The notes: a model not told the origin generated them from the letters alone. A stretch of DNA of 64,000 nucleotides from SHAN690 sp038131955 (GCA_038131955.1 JAYPQK010000002.1:186001-250000); one strand, 5' to 3'; positions 33,344 to 43,029 are shown, counted from the stretch's first letter. Translations and numbers: made by a program.

Positions 33344-35096
33344 TCTTTGGACGATCGTCGTCTCTTGGGAGGCGATGAGTCAAGATGCTTTTTCCTATCA
33401 AACGCGTCGTCTCACAAAGGAAGAGCAGACTCAAGCGAGTATTGAAGAATGGATGCAAGAACAATTCGGCTCCTACCTCCAACTCAGTCCGATCGACACG
33501 CAACTTACTCCATGGAGTGAACACATCCGATTAGAGATCCAAATTCAAGGAGTCCCTATTCATCACGCTTGGGTGAAATGGAATCGATCTATCGATGGAA
33601 TCCAGTCTATGTCCTATCCTGTTCTGCCCACGGAAATGGACATTTCTTCAAACCTATCGGGTGCATTCGATAGGTCACTCCTTACCAACATCAACACATT
33701 AGATGGAAGTATCTTAAAGTCTAATATACAATGGATTAAAGAAGATAACTCATGGACGACCCGCTGGGTGATTTGGACCGACGCCAACAATGGCTATACA
33801 GAGGTGGTATTGGATGAGCTAGGTCGACCTCAAAGCTCGATTGATCTTGTGAAAGAGAACGTCGATACGCTGGCTCGTGTCAACATCTACCTACCCGACC
33901 CTGTGACCGCCTCAGGCACATCATACGGCGCACCTTACGTAGATAATGATGATGAAGCCTCCTCCGCCTTGATCGAAGCCATGAGTACCGGATTGATCCC
34001 TCTTCGTTTCAAGGACTTTAGCGCCGGATGGTATTTGGAGTCGGACTACCTTGTGGCTCACGACAGCTTCGCCCCGTTCATTGACCCACCCTTTGTGGCT
34101 GAACTTGACTCAGCCAATCTCTTTGTCGATCGCTCAGACCCACGCTTTGAATACTTCAACGCTTCCTATCACATGCACAGTGCGCGTCAGCAGTACAAGG
34201 ACCTTGGCTTTGATGTGGTGGACTTTCCGTTGCACTATGATGCGCATGGTCGGGAGAATGATCAATCGAGCTACACACCCAATGACGATTTTCCATACCT
34301 CCGCTTTGGTGTAGGCGGCGTGGATGATGCGGAAGACGCGGAGGTCATCGTTCATGAGTATGGGCATGCGGTGATCCACAGCATTGCACCAAACACCAGC
34401 TACGGGGCTGAACGCGACGCCTTGGATGAAGGGATGTGCGACTACTTAGCCCTCAGCTACTCTGCGCGTATCACGAATCAAAACCGCAACACAATTTTTG
34501 ACTGGGATGCCCACAATGAGTTTTGGAGCGGTCGCACCTTGACGAATTCTAGAACCTACCCTACAGATCTGCAAAACGATCTTTATGCAGATGGTATACT
34601 CTGGGTCTCGGCCTTGGCGGAAATCGCGGATCTGATCGGCCACGAGACTACGGACCAAGTAGCCCTCCACTCCATTTATAGTTGGTATCCTTTTATGAAG
34701 CTCTCAGACGCTACCGGCTTAGTCGTCCGGTCTGACTCGATTCTGAACCAAGGGGTTAATCACGATGCGATCACCTCCGTCTTTTGCGTTCGAGGTTTGC
34801 TTCCAGGCTGTGAGGACACGCTGATCTCATCTTTACCGATCGCGGAGCCTTTTCTAGGCAATTCATTTGACTTTTCTTTCAACAACGAACCACTCTTCAT
34901 TTACCCCAATCGAACTCCCCTAGTTGGACTGGAGGTATACGATATTAACGGACGATTCATGCATTCAGAGACCTGGGAGTCAGAAGATGGAAATGTCATC
35001 CCGTGGAAGGCTGAAATACTACCACAAGGCATCTTCGTCATTCGACTTTTGGGAGAAAGCTCAAGCCACAGCTTTAAGGTGGTGAAGCTTTGGTGA
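33309..35096 (+). CDS. Secreted zinc metallopeptidase with T9SS sorting domain
   Basis: 595 residues from ATG 33309: signal peptide MTRFQWKLWVISLWTIVVSWEAMSQ. A propeptide-like region (about 20-250) precedes a gluzincin catalytic domain with VIVHEYGHAVIH (HExxH) and, about 23 residues on, DALDEGMCDYLAL supplying the third ligand Glu, as in fungalysin/thermolysin-like enzymes. The last 75 residues (FIYPNRTP, LEVYDINGRFMHSETW, LPQGIFVIRLLG, SFKVVKLW) are a type A T9SS domain, so it is sent to the surface or medium. The start overlaps the YigZ gene by 35 bases; that is unusual, but the signal peptide supports it. Confidence 0.88.
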   Translation: MTRFQWKLWVISLWTIVVSWEAMSQDAFSYQTRRLTKEEQTQASIEEWMQEQFGSYLQLSPIDTQLTPWSEHIRLEIQIQGVPIHHAWVKWNRSIDGIQSMSYPVLPTEMDISSNLSGAFDRSLLTNINTLDGSILKSNIQWIKEDNSWTTRWVIWTDANNGYTEVVLDELGRPQSSIDLVKENVDTLARVNIYLPDPVTASGTSYGAPYVDNDDEASSALIEAMSTGLIPLRFKDFSAGWYLESDYLVAHDSFAPFIDPPFVAELDSANLFVDRSDPRFEYFNASYHMHSARQQYKDLGFDVVDFPLHYDAHGRENDQSSYTPNDDFPYLRFGVGGVDDAEDAEVIVHEYGHAVIHSIAPNTSYGAERDALDEGMCDYLALSYSARITNQNRNTIFDWDAHNEFWSGRTLTNSRTYPTDLQNDLYADGILWVSALAEIADLIGHETTDQVALHSIYSWYPFMKLSDATGLVVRSDSILNQGVNHDAITSVFCVRGLLPGCEDTLISSLPIAEPFLGNSFDFSFNNEPLFIYPNRTPLVGLEVYDINGRFMHSETWESEDGNVIPWKAEILPQGIFVIRLLGESSSHSFKVVKLW

Positions 35097-35097
35097 T

Positions 35098-37215
35098 CTA
35101 GACAGCATGAAGGTCAGCAACTTTGACCTTCGTCTTGAAATTACCGAAGAGCACAGTTGCTTCCTTACCCTTGATCTCAACCACTTCTCCTTTCTGAGAA
35201 CCTGATTGCATTTGAACCGTGGAACCAACCAGTATTGGCTTGGGTGGCTCTTTAGGCTTTTCCGGTTTCTTCTTAACCTTTCTTGCAGGCTTTACCTGCA
35301 CAGGTTGCGCCTTCTTGACCTTTGCCTGCTCCTTCTTCTTTACGATCTTACTTTTCTCGATGGCTAAGAACTTACGCACCTCTTCCATGAGATTTTTGTT
35401 GTGTCCCTTCATACGGTAGCTCTGGATGAACTGCCCCATTTTCTTCCCATTGCTCAGGTCCTTGTTGTTCTTCTCGATCAGCTCCTGCTGCTTCAACAGG
35501 CGCTGCTCGTAGTGCTCAACCAAGTCTTGGTATTCCTCCTTCGCCTCCATGGCTTCTTTCTCGGCCCGCTTGGACTTCTTATTCAAGGACTCCACCTCAG
35601 ACTTCTCCTTTTGCAGCGCAGCGATCAATTGATCCATCTCGACTTTATTGGCATCCAATCTCAGCTTCGCCTCTTCGATCAAGTCTTTTGGAATACCGTT
35701 GATCTGAGCCACTTCGAAGGTGAACGAAGAACCCGGTTGACCCACCGAAAGCTGAAAGAGCGGCTCAAGCGATTCACTGTCGAACAACATACTGGCATTC
35801 ACCGCATTCCTCAGGCGAGCAGCTTTGAGCTTGATATTGGCGTAGTGAGTCGTGATCACTCCAAAGCACTTACGGTTGTAGAGGGTTTCAAAGAAAACTT
35901 CCGCCAACGCGCCTCCGAGTTCAGGATCCGAACCGGTTCCGAACTCATCCAAAAGCAACAGTGAACGCTTATTCGCCACATCCAGGAAGTACTTCATCCT
36001 CTGTAATCGATAGCTGTAAGTACTGAGTTGGTTGGCAATCGACTGATTGTCGCCAATATCCAGTAAGATCGAATGAAACCAGCCGAATCGGCTCGAAGGA
36101 TCACAAGGCACGAGGAGTCCGGACTGCACCATCAATTGAAGGAGACCTACCGTCTTCAAGGTGATCGACTTTCCGCCCGCGTTTGGTCCGGAGATGATCA
36201 ACATGCGAGAGAGCTTATCCATCGTTAGGCTCTGAGGGATGGTTTTTAGTCCTTTCTCTCGGTTATTCAAGAGAAGCAATGGGTGATATCCGTTTATCAA
36301 CTCGATCACCGGATCATCTTGCAGCGCCGGCCTTGCACCATCAAATTGTCGCGCCAATCGAACCTTCGTTTGCACAAAGTCGAGTTCAGATAGAATGCGC
36401 TGATAGGATTTGATCAACGAAAGATGAACGCGAAGCTCATCGGTCAGCGCTAGGAAAATCCTGCGAATCTCGGCCCTCTCATCGTCCTGAAGCATCTCGA
36501 ACTCGTGGTTGAGGGTCATATTCTCTCTCGGCTCGATGTAGGTGATGCTTCCCGTCTTAGAAGCTCCGACTACGTTTCCGTGCACTTCACGCTTGTGTTG
36601 CGACAAGACACTAAGCACTCTCCGTTCGTGGATATAAGCCTCGTGAGTATCGGCAAGAAAACCTTGACGAGTGAGCTTTCTGAGCGCCTTATCAAAATTG
36701 CGATTGATATCACTCTTGGTCCGTCTGAGTTCGTTCCTGATACGCAACAATTCAGCAGAGGCATCGTCCTTCACTTCCATCCTTCGATCCAGCACTTGCT
36801 CGATCGGCTCGATAACCTCCTTAGTGAAATACGCCTCCTGCAACAGACCGTGCAGCATGGGATAGTCTTCATCGCGCTTATCGAAAAAGTAAATGAGGTC
36901 ATTGGTCAATCGACTTGCATCGATCAAGCGAGCGAATCCCTCGCGTTCCAGCACAGCCCCTTTCAAGCCTAGCTTTTGGATGTCTGAATTCAGTTCTTCA
37001 AAGGCAAGCGCTGGAAACCCACTTTCCTCCTCACGGATCGCCAATAATTCAGCCGCCATGTCGAGATCAGCCTCGGCATTAGCCAAATGCCTATGCGGGG
37101 TGAGCTGCTCCATACGGACACGCGCCGTTTCCCCATTACAGTATGAGGCAAGCATGTCCCTGATCTGGTCAAACTCCAGATCTTTGATCGTATGTTCATC
37201 TATCCCGTCTCGCAT
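35098..37215 (-). CDS. mutS2: MutS2-type ATPase without an Smr domain
   Basis: 705 residues. N-terminal core and lever helices, then the MutS ATPase: GPNAGGKSITLKTVGLLQLM (Walker A), LLLLDEFGTGSDPELGGAL (Walker B) and the TTHYANIK switch. A long coiled coil (about 500-610) and a Lys/Pro-rich linker lead to a small beta-rich end (VGSTVQMQSGSQKGEVVEIKGKEATVLFG, a KOW-like barrel). The C-terminal Smr nuclease domain of classical MutS2 is absent. Probably acts on recombination intermediates or collided ribosomes as in other phyla, but without Smr the nuclease role is doubtful. Confidence 0.9.
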   Translation of the reverse strand: MRDGIDEHTIKDLEFDQIRDMLASYCNGETARVRMEQLTPHRHLANAEADLDMAAELLAIREEESGFPALAFEELNSDIQKLGLKGAVLEREGFARLIDASRLTNDLIYFFDKRDEDYPMLHGLLQEAYFTKEVIEPIEQVLDRRMEVKDDASAELLRIRNELRRTKSDINRNFDKALRKLTRQGFLADTHEAYIHERRVLSVLSQHKREVHGNVVGASKTGSITYIEPRENMTLNHEFEMLQDDERAEIRRIFLALTDELRVHLSLIKSYQRILSELDFVQTKVRLARQFDGARPALQDDPVIELINGYHPLLLLNNREKGLKTIPQSLTMDKLSRMLIISGPNAGGKSITLKTVGLLQLMVQSGLLVPCDPSSRFGWFHSILLDIGDNQSIANQLSTYSYRLQRMKYFLDVANKRSLLLLDEFGTGSDPELGGALAEVFFETLYNRKCFGVITTHYANIKLKAARLRNAVNASMLFDSESLEPLFQLSVGQPGSSFTFEVAQINGIPKDLIEEAKLRLDANKVEMDQLIAALQKEKSEVESLNKKSKRAEKEAMEAKEEYQDLVEHYEQRLLKQQELIEKNNKDLSNGKKMGQFIQSYRMKGHNKNLMEEVRKFLAIEKSKIVKKKEQAKVKKAQPVQVKPARKVKKKPEKPKEPPKPILVGSTVQMQSGSQKGEVVEIKGKEATVLFGNFKTKVKVADLHAV

Positions 37216-37264
37216 GACGCTGCAAAGTAAGCAGACAGCTGACGATTCTCGCCGTTAAAGTTGA

Positions 37265-37272
37265 TACCTTTG
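37265..37272 (+). promoter_or_regulatory. -7 box of mtaB
   Basis: TACCTTTG, perfect TAnnTTTG, 8 bases before the ATG at 37281. No TTG at the -33 distance. Confidence 0.45.
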
Positions 37273-37280
37273 CAGGCCTT

Positions 37281-38606
37281 ATGAATCCGTATCACACTGT
37301 TGCATTTTACACGCTTGGATGTAAGCTGAATTTTTCAGAGACCAGCACGATCGCCCGGTTGTTTGAAGAAGGAGGTTACGCCAAAGTCGACTTTGATGAT
37401 CGTCCTGACATCTATGTAATCAACACGTGTTCGGTGACGGATCATGCGGACAAGAAATGCCGCAATTTGGTTAGACGGGCAAAGCGGATCAATCCGGATG
37501 CATTCATCGCAGTTGTCGGTTGCTATGCCCAATTAAAACCACAAGAGATCTCAGAGATCGAAGGTGTGAATGTGATTCTCGGAGCGAATGAGAAGTTCAA
37601 CATCATCGATCATTTGGACAAAAAGCCCATTGAAGGAAAGGCTCAGATCGAGAATGGCCACATCAAGGAAGTCAAGGAATTCGTTCCGTCCTTTTCAGCC
37701 AACGACAGGACACGAACCTTCTTGAAGGTACAAGATGGCTGTGATTACTTCTGTTCTTTCTGCACCATTCCCCTCGCCCGCGGACGCAGCAGGAATCAAT
37801 CGATCGAGGGAACCCTTAAAGTGGCGCATGAAGTTGCCCAAACGGGAGTAAAAGAGGTAGTACTAACTGGTGTAAACATTGGAGATTTCGGTCAAGGTGG
37901 CGATGAAAACTTCCTTGGACTTATACAGGAGTTGGACAAGGTTGAAGGGATTGAGCGCTACCGCATTTCGAGCATCGAACCCAATCTGTTGAGTGACGAG
38001 ATCATCGACTTCGTCTCTCAAAGCAAGAAGTTTGTTCCGCACTTCCATATTCCACTGCAATCGGGCTCAGACAAGATGTTGGAAAGCATGCGGAGACGAT
38101 ACCGATCTGATCTGTACATCAACCGAGTTGAGCACATCAAACGGGTCATGCCTGATGCATGTATCGGCGTAGACGTGATAGTGGGTTATCCCGGTGAAAC
38201 GGATGAGGAATTCATGAAGACGGTTGATCTACTCAAGTCTATCGATGTCTCCTACCTTCATGTGTTCACCTACTCTGAGCGTGCGAACACCACCGCACTG
38301 CGTATCGACGAGGTGGTCCCTATGCAAGTGAGACAAGAGCGCAACAAGATTTTGACTCAACTTTCTCACAAGAAGAAACGAGCCTTTTACGAAAGTCAGG
38401 TCGGCAGCACCCACGAGGTACTTTGGGAAGCCTCCGAGAATGAAGGTCTCATGCATGGATTCACCGAGAACTACGTGAAGGTGCAAAAGCCCTTTGACGA
38501 GAATTCGATCAATCGCATGGAGAAGGTCACCCTTCAGCAGATCGAACGAAACGGCCTAGTAGGTGTTGGCGTCGAATCTGACATGTTGCTAGTAGACGAG
38601 CGATAG
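37281..38606 (+). CDS. mtaB: tRNA (t6A37) methylthiotransferase MtaB
   Basis: 441 residues. The N-terminal UPF0004 domain holds three cluster cysteines (Cys14 in TLGCKLN, then in NTCSVTDHAD and VVGCYAQ). The radical SAM domain has Cys154-x3-Cys158-x2-Cys161 (DGCDYFCSFCTIP), and a C-terminal TRAM-like region follows. Converts t6A37 to ms2t6A37 in ANN-decoding tRNAs. The MtaB-specific sequences VYVINTCSVT and CDYFCSFCTIPLARGRSRN favour it over MiaB or RimO. Divergent from mutS2. Confidence 0.95.
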   Translation: MNPYHTVAFYTLGCKLNFSETSTIARLFEEGGYAKVDFDDRPDIYVINTCSVTDHADKKCRNLVRRAKRINPDAFIAVVGCYAQLKPQEISEIEGVNVILGANEKFNIIDHLDKKPIEGKAQIENGHIKEVKEFVPSFSANDRTRTFLKVQDGCDYFCSFCTIPLARGRSRNQSIEGTLKVAHEVAQTGVKEVVLTGVNIGDFGQGGDENFLGLIQELDKVEGIERYRISSIEPNLLSDEIIDFVSQSKKFVPHFHIPLQSGSDKMLESMRRRYRSDLYINRVEHIKRVMPDACIGVDVIVGYPGETDEEFMKTVDLLKSIDVSYLHVFTYSERANTTALRIDEVVPMQVRQERNKILTQLSHKKKRAFYESQVGSTHEVLWEASENEGLMHGFTENYVKVQKPFDENSINRMEKVTLQQIERNGLVGVGVESDMLLVDER

Positions 38607-38612
38607 TCCCTC

Positions 38613-39035
38613 CTATCCTTCGTAGGGCAACCATGTTTGGGTGCGGTAAAACATCATGACATAGCCTCGGACTTTGAGGTTTCCATCGTCGCCTTTCCAA
38701 ATCTTACAATCATAGACTTCCCCATTCTTGGGATCCAAGATGGTTCCATCTTCCAGCTCCTGATCATCCTCGTCGTATTCCATGCCCTGGATGATCTTCT
38801 GATTGTAACGGGGATCATCATTGTCGCATTTATCGCAAATTGGATCAGGGTCTTGATCTGGCCCCCTAAAGAGCTTGATGATCTTTCCTTCGTAGGTATT
38901 TCCATTCTTGTAAATCTCTACGATCGACTTAGGCTTGCCGGTCTCGTCATCGATGGTTTTCCATTTACCCAGAAAGGATTGAGCTGACGCTGACATCGTT
39001 ATCACACATGCTAGCGCAGTGAGAATTGATTTCAT
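38613..39035 (-). CDS. DUF2147 exported protein
   Basis: 140 residues from ATG 39035 with signal peptide MKSILTALACVITMSASAQ. The mature domain has the DUF2147 pattern: FLGKWKTIDDETGKPKSIVEIYKNGNTYEGKI, a middle loop with CDKCDNDDPRYN, and ILDPKNGEVYDCKIWKGDDGNLKVRGY. The frame is open to 39065, but a TAGTTTTG promoter box at 39053-39060 places the start downstream of it. Small periplasmic beta-barrel-like protein of unknown ligand. Confidence 0.88.
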   Translation of the reverse strand: MKSILTALACVITMSASAQSFLGKWKTIDDETGKPKSIVEIYKNGNTYEGKIIKLFRGPDQDPDPICDKCDNDDPRYNQKIIQGMEYDEDDQELEDGTILDPKNGEVYDCKIWKGDDGNLKVRGYVMMFYRTQTWLPYEG

Positions 39036-39052
39036 AGTTCGGATGTTTCGTC

Positions 39053-39060
39053 CAAAACTA
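39053..39060 (-). promoter_or_regulatory. -7 box of the DUF2147 gene
   Basis: Minus-strand TAGTTTTG, perfect TAnnTTTG, 17 bases before ATG 39035; it rules against the in-frame ATG at 39065. Confidence 0.45.
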
Positions 39061-39253
39061 ACCATAGGTTCGAGCTATACATAAGCCCTGATCCAACTCG
39101 CTAAATAAATTGCATTATATAATAGTTAAATAGGTCTATTGGAGATTTGACTTGCATTATTTGCAACTTTCAAAAAAATGCCTCTATAATCTGTCCTTAA
39201 GAAAGTATTAACTTGAACTAGGTTTGCTTCAGAAACCAAGTACAACCAGCGCG

Positions 39254-40144
39254 ATGAAACCCTCTAACCTCCTCACTACGTTAATCTTAACCATCCTCCT
39301 CTTCGATGCTTATGCACAGAAATACGTAGACTTGATCTCAGTGAGCCACTTGCACCAATTGCAAAACGCGAGCGGTGCTCTACCTGGGGAGAGTGACTAT
39401 TCTGCCACTGGACTTGACCTGGTACTCCCGATAGTTATAAATGACGCCGTGGCTATCATTGCTGGGCTTTTCTCCGAGCAAACCACGATATCACATCAAG
39501 AGAAGCTTTGCCCCACTCTATATGGCACCACTTTGAAGTTAGGAGCAAGCATTTCTCACACCGACCGTTTTTCAGCGACCTATGTTGCGCTTCCCAAACT
39601 ATCTGGTGATTTCAAACATCTAGATGCTGACCAGCTTCAGATCGGAGGAATCTTCTTGGGCAAATACAAGATCCATGACCAGTTCAATATTCGATTCGGA
39701 GTCTATGCGAACCGAGAATTCTTTGGTCCATTCATCGTGCCTCTTGCTGGAATTTACCTGAAGAAAAGTCGCTGGGAAGCAAAGGGAGTAGTACCGATCA
39801 ATGCAGAGATCAAATACGACATTATCATTGATCAATTTGCAATAGGTGCTCGATTTGATGGCATCAACCGTTCTTACTACCTCAGCGCCCCTACTGATCT
39901 TCATATTGAAAAAGCTAACAACGAGATCGGTCTCTTCGCTCAGTATCAACGCGGAAATGGAATTTTAAGAGTAACCGCAGGTCAGTCGGCCGGCAGAAAG
40001 CTCGCATCCTACGCTCCTGACGACAAAGTGACTCTTGCGCTACCACTCTATAAAGTCAACAATGACCGGATTGAAGTAGGATCCATTCGCCCCAATGGCG
40101 TCTACGCAAACCTTTCTTTCATCTACCGACTTCCCATCGACTAA
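39254..40144 (+). CDS. DUF6268-like outer-membrane beta-barrel
   Basis: 296 residues with a signal peptide ending LFDAYAQ and alternating amphipathic strands throughout (FSATYVALPKLSGDF, FNIRFGVYANREFFGPFIVPLAGIYLKK), finishing with a typical last strand NLSFIYRLPID. The ATG at 39254 is chosen for the signal peptide over 39224. Likely an outer-membrane barrel; followed after 11 bases by the bile-acid-type symporter, which may share the transcript. Confidence 0.72.
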   Translation: MKPSNLLTTLILTILLFDAYAQKYVDLISVSHLHQLQNASGALPGESDYSATGLDLVLPIVINDAVAIIAGLFSEQTTISHQEKLCPTLYGTTLKLGASISHTDRFSATYVALPKLSGDFKHLDADQLQIGGIFLGKYKIHDQFNIRFGVYANREFFGPFIVPLAGIYLKKSRWEAKGVVPINAEIKYDIIIDQFAIGARFDGINRSYYLSAPTDLHIEKANNEIGLFAQYQRGNGILRVTAGQSAGRKLASYAPDDKVTLALPLYKVNNDRIEVGSIRPNGVYANLSFIYRLPID

Positions 40145-40155
40145 CCTACCCCCTC

Positions 40156-41139
40156 ATGATTGAAACATTGCAAGAAATCGACAACGTAGTGCTCAACTTC
40201 TCTTCCGAAGGCAAGCACATGCTCAACCTTACCATCGCCTTCATCATGTTTGGCGTAGCGTTGGAATTGGATCTGGATGATTTCAGAAAGCTTTTCCAAA
40301 GTCCGAAACCTGCCATTGTAGGCATTGTATCCCAGTTCATATTGATGCCTCTTTTAACCTTTCTACTCGCGATGGGTTTCCAAAGCTTCATCACGCCTAC
40401 CATCGGACTTGGGATGGTCTTGGTAGCGTCTTGCCCCGGTGGGAACATCTCTAATTTCATGAGTTCGTTGGCGAAAGGAAACGTAGCGCTCTCTGTAAGT
40501 CTTACCGCCTTCTCAAGCATTGCATGTATCATTCTTACACCCTTCAACTTCGCATTCTGGGGTGGCCTTTACATGGAATACGGAACTGCCGCTGCCGCAT
40601 CAGAACTCGTCAGAAGCTTGAATATCGATGTTTGGGAGGTACTCCAGACCATCGTCATCATTCTTGGAATTCCGCTTGTTTTAGGTGTGCTTACTCACAG
40701 AAAGCTTCCGAAGCTGACCAAACGCATTCTAATGCCGATCAAGCGGCTTTCGATCTTCGCTTTTCTGGCAATCATCGTCATCATCTTCACAAAAAACTTT
40801 GACTTATTCCTCACTTACATCCATTATATTTTCTTTATCGTCCTCATCCACAATGCACTTGCCCTTGCTATGGGTTATTTCTTTGCGAAGTCTACAGGAC
40901 TTGAGCATAAAACCAGAAAGACCGTAGCCATAGAAACAGGTATTCAGAACTCCGGATTGGCCCTGGCTCTGCTCTTTAACCCGGACCTCTTCCCTCCTGG
41001 TCTCGCTGTAGGTGGAATGACCTTCATAGCAGCATGGTGGGGTGTATGGCACATCATTTCAGGACTTACGATGGCAGGCATTTGGTCTGGCTTCTCTCTT
41101 AAGCCTAACTCGTCAGATGGGGCACCTGCAGCGGAATAG
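40156..41139 (+). CDS. Bile acid:sodium symporter-family transporter
   Basis: 327 residues, about ten membrane helices. Family motifs: MFGVALELDLDDFRKL near the N-terminus, LVASCPGGNISNFMSSLAKGNVALSVSLTAFSS in the first crossover, and TVAIETGIQNSGLALAL in the second. ASBT/NTCP homologues carry organic anions with sodium; substrate here unknown. Paired with an outer-membrane-barrel gene. Confidence 0.9.
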   Translation: MIETLQEIDNVVLNFSSEGKHMLNLTIAFIMFGVALELDLDDFRKLFQSPKPAIVGIVSQFILMPLLTFLLAMGFQSFITPTIGLGMVLVASCPGGNISNFMSSLAKGNVALSVSLTAFSSIACIILTPFNFAFWGGLYMEYGTAAAASELVRSLNIDVWEVLQTIVIILGIPLVLGVLTHRKLPKLTKRILMPIKRLSIFAFLAIIVIIFTKNFDLFLTYIHYIFFIVLIHNALALAMGYFFAKSTGLEHKTRKTVAIETGIQNSGLALALLFNPDLFPPGLAVGGMTFIAAWWGVWHIISGLTMAGIWSGFSLKPNSSDGAPAAE

Positions 41140-41159
41140 ATAGTTTTATCTATCAACTA

Positions 41160-41190
41160 TTGATCTTTATGGAATATATAGGTAGATTCG
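41160..41190 (+). promoter_or_regulatory. Promoter of the 41207 T9SS protein
   Basis: TTG at 41160-41162, 20-base spacer, TAGATTCG at 41183-41190 (one mismatch to TAnnTTTG), 16 bases before the ATG. Confidence 0.5.
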
Positions 41191-41206
41191 TCGCAAACAA
41201 CAAGCT

Positions 41207-42937
41207 ATGAAACATCTTCTACTTGCTTTATCTTTTTCGATCCCTTTCCTTGGGTTCAGTCAATTGACCACCAGCACGTCCAAAACGGATATCACCTGTT
41301 TTGGAGATAGTAACGGTACAGCCACTGTAAACGCGGGAGTAATTGGCGCCAGTGAACCCTTGATGATCTCTGAGGTCAATCCGAATACGCCGGATTTCAT
41401 TGAGATCACCAATGTAAGCGGACAATCAGTGAATACTGATGGATGGTTTGTGATCACCAGTAATTCATATTCATTGATCAACACAGCTAACTCACTGAGT
41501 TGGGACCTTCCCACTAGTGTTGCATCTAATTGGGTTGCCTACCGCGAAGACGCCTCCGGAACCAACTATTGGGGAAATAACCTCTTTTACAGCAGCGGAA
41601 ACCCTGGTTGGGTATTACTCTCTGATGACCAAGGGAATATTATTGATTTTATGGCCTGGGGATGGGACGAGTCGTCTATCTTAAACACATTCAGCGTCAC
41701 CTTTGGATCATATACGTTCGACATAACAACAGCGGAATGGACAGGAGCCGGAGTTAGTTCATCCTGTGGTAACAGCTTCGTTAGAACGGGGCAAGAGGAT
41801 AACAATGACAATACCGACTGGAGCTGCAGTACAGTGTCAAAAGGAAGCATGAACTCGGGACTGACCACTCCTTTTCTTGGTGGCGTGGGTTTGAGTTTCG
41901 AATGGAGCACCGGTGACACAACAAGTACGATCACGGGTCTGGGTCCTGGAACGTATTTCGTCACCACTACCTCAACTCAGGGAGACTCTGCCATCGATAC
42001 GGTTACGATCATTGAGCCTCCCGTTCCCTCATTCACACTTCCTAATGACACTATCATTTGTAGCGGAAGTGCGATTATTATTGATGCCGGAGGAGGCTGG
42101 GATTCTTACACATGGAGTAATGGACAGGTTGCCCAATCTTTTCTTTTGACGCAACCTGGAACCTATTACTGTACCGTTACAGACACTAATGGCTGTCCTG
42201 CCTCTGATAGTATTATTGTAGGAAGCGGTCAAACTCCTTCCGTTGACTTGGGCGCTGATACAATCATTTGCGACACGCAATACATTCTTGACGCCGGAAA
42301 CCCAGGTTCATCTTACCTGTGGAGCACGGGAGAATTCACTCAATCGATCCTAATCACCAGCACGGGCACATACGTCGTGACTGTAACAAGTCAGGATGGA
42401 TGCGCCGTCAACGAGGAGATTTACGTTCAGATGTTCGAGCCAGCGGTCGTTGACCTTGGCGAGGATTTCAGTTTGTGCGTTAACTACGGCCAGACCGAGT
42501 TCTTGAATGCAGGAGCCGGTTTTGCCTCTTATACTTGGAGCACAGGTGCGAATAGCACCACGCAACTAGTAGGGAGCGGAGTAACCCAAGCGGGAACTGA
42601 GATCTTCTGGGTAGAAGTTTCAACCGATGATGGCTGTACAGGTCGCGACAGCGTAGAAGTTACCTACGAAATCTGTACCGGAGTCGAGGACCTTTCATCC
42701 AATTCGATTGGGGTCTACCCTAACCCGGCACATGACCTTGTCACGATCACAACGACAAGCGCATCTATGACCGGTGTTTCGGTTCTGGATCTCCAAGGAA
42801 AACTGATCGTTTCTGAGCGATCTTCAAGCGCCGTTCAGCGAGTGGAGCTTGACCTTTCAACCCTCTCCGCTGGAAGCTATTTACTGAGAGTAGAGAATGA
42901 TAATCAAGTGGTCGTTACAAGATTGATCAAAAACTGA
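41207..42937 (+). CDS. T9SS-exported protein with a lamin-tail domain inside a SprB-like repeat
   Basis: 576 residues. Signal peptide to about 19 (FLGFSQ); residues 20-46 (STSKTDITCFGDSNGTATVN) are the first half of a SprB repeat. Residues about 48-140 form a lamin-tail-like domain (LMISEVNPNTPDFIEITNVSG, then WVLLSDDQGNIIDFMAWG) with a cysteine-containing extension to about 222. The second SprB half follows (FEWSTGDTTSTITGLGPGTYFV, VTIIEPP). Three PKD/Ig-like repeats come next, each with a LWSTG or TWSNG turn and GTYxxTVT strand, then a type A sorting domain (VYPNPAHDLVTI, LDLQGKLI, LSAGSYLLRV). Likely a surface protein. Confidence 0.85.
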   Translation: MKHLLLALSFSIPFLGFSQLTTSTSKTDITCFGDSNGTATVNAGVIGASEPLMISEVNPNTPDFIEITNVSGQSVNTDGWFVITSNSYSLINTANSLSWDLPTSVASNWVAYREDASGTNYWGNNLFYSSGNPGWVLLSDDQGNIIDFMAWGWDESSILNTFSVTFGSYTFDITTAEWTGAGVSSSCGNSFVRTGQEDNNDNTDWSCSTVSKGSMNSGLTTPFLGGVGLSFEWSTGDTTSTITGLGPGTYFVTTTSTQGDSAIDTVTIIEPPVPSFTLPNDTIICSGSAIIIDAGGGWDSYTWSNGQVAQSFLLTQPGTYYCTVTDTNGCPASDSIIVGSGQTPSVDLGADTIICDTQYILDAGNPGSSYLWSTGEFTQSILITSTGTYVVTVTSQDGCAVNEEIYVQMFEPAVVDLGEDFSLCVNYGQTEFLNAGAGFASYTWSTGANSTTQLVGSGVTQAGTEIFWVEVSTDDGCTGRDSVEVTYEICTGVEDLSSNSIGVYPNPAHDLVTITTTSASMTGVSVLDLQGKLIVSERSSSAVQRVELDLSTLSAGSYLLRVENDNQVVVTRLIKN

Positions 42938-42950
42938 CCTAAATCACGCG

Positions 42951-42984
42951 AAAAAAAGAGGGGTCTTTCGGGGCCTCTTTTTTT
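42951..42984 (+). terminator. Rho-independent terminator
   Basis: AAAAAAAGAGG pairs with CCTCTTTTTTT (11 bp) around a 12-base GC-rich loop; the arms are symmetric, and the last T run ends the 41207-42937 transcript. Confidence 0.82.
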
Positions 42985-43029
42985 GTCCATACGTGACTAA
43001 AATCACCGCACACAGGTAGTACACAGAGC

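Noticed and set aside
35401..35964. 187-codon plus-strand Leu-rich frame inside mutS2
   Set aside because: It is the antisense of the coiled-coil region, where Lys/Glu codons read as Leu/Phe; a composition effect.
42951..42984. Attenuator or riboswitch ahead of the 43043 gene
   Set aside because: A simple symmetric hairpin with T run directly after the previous stop; the next promoter box lies downstream of it.
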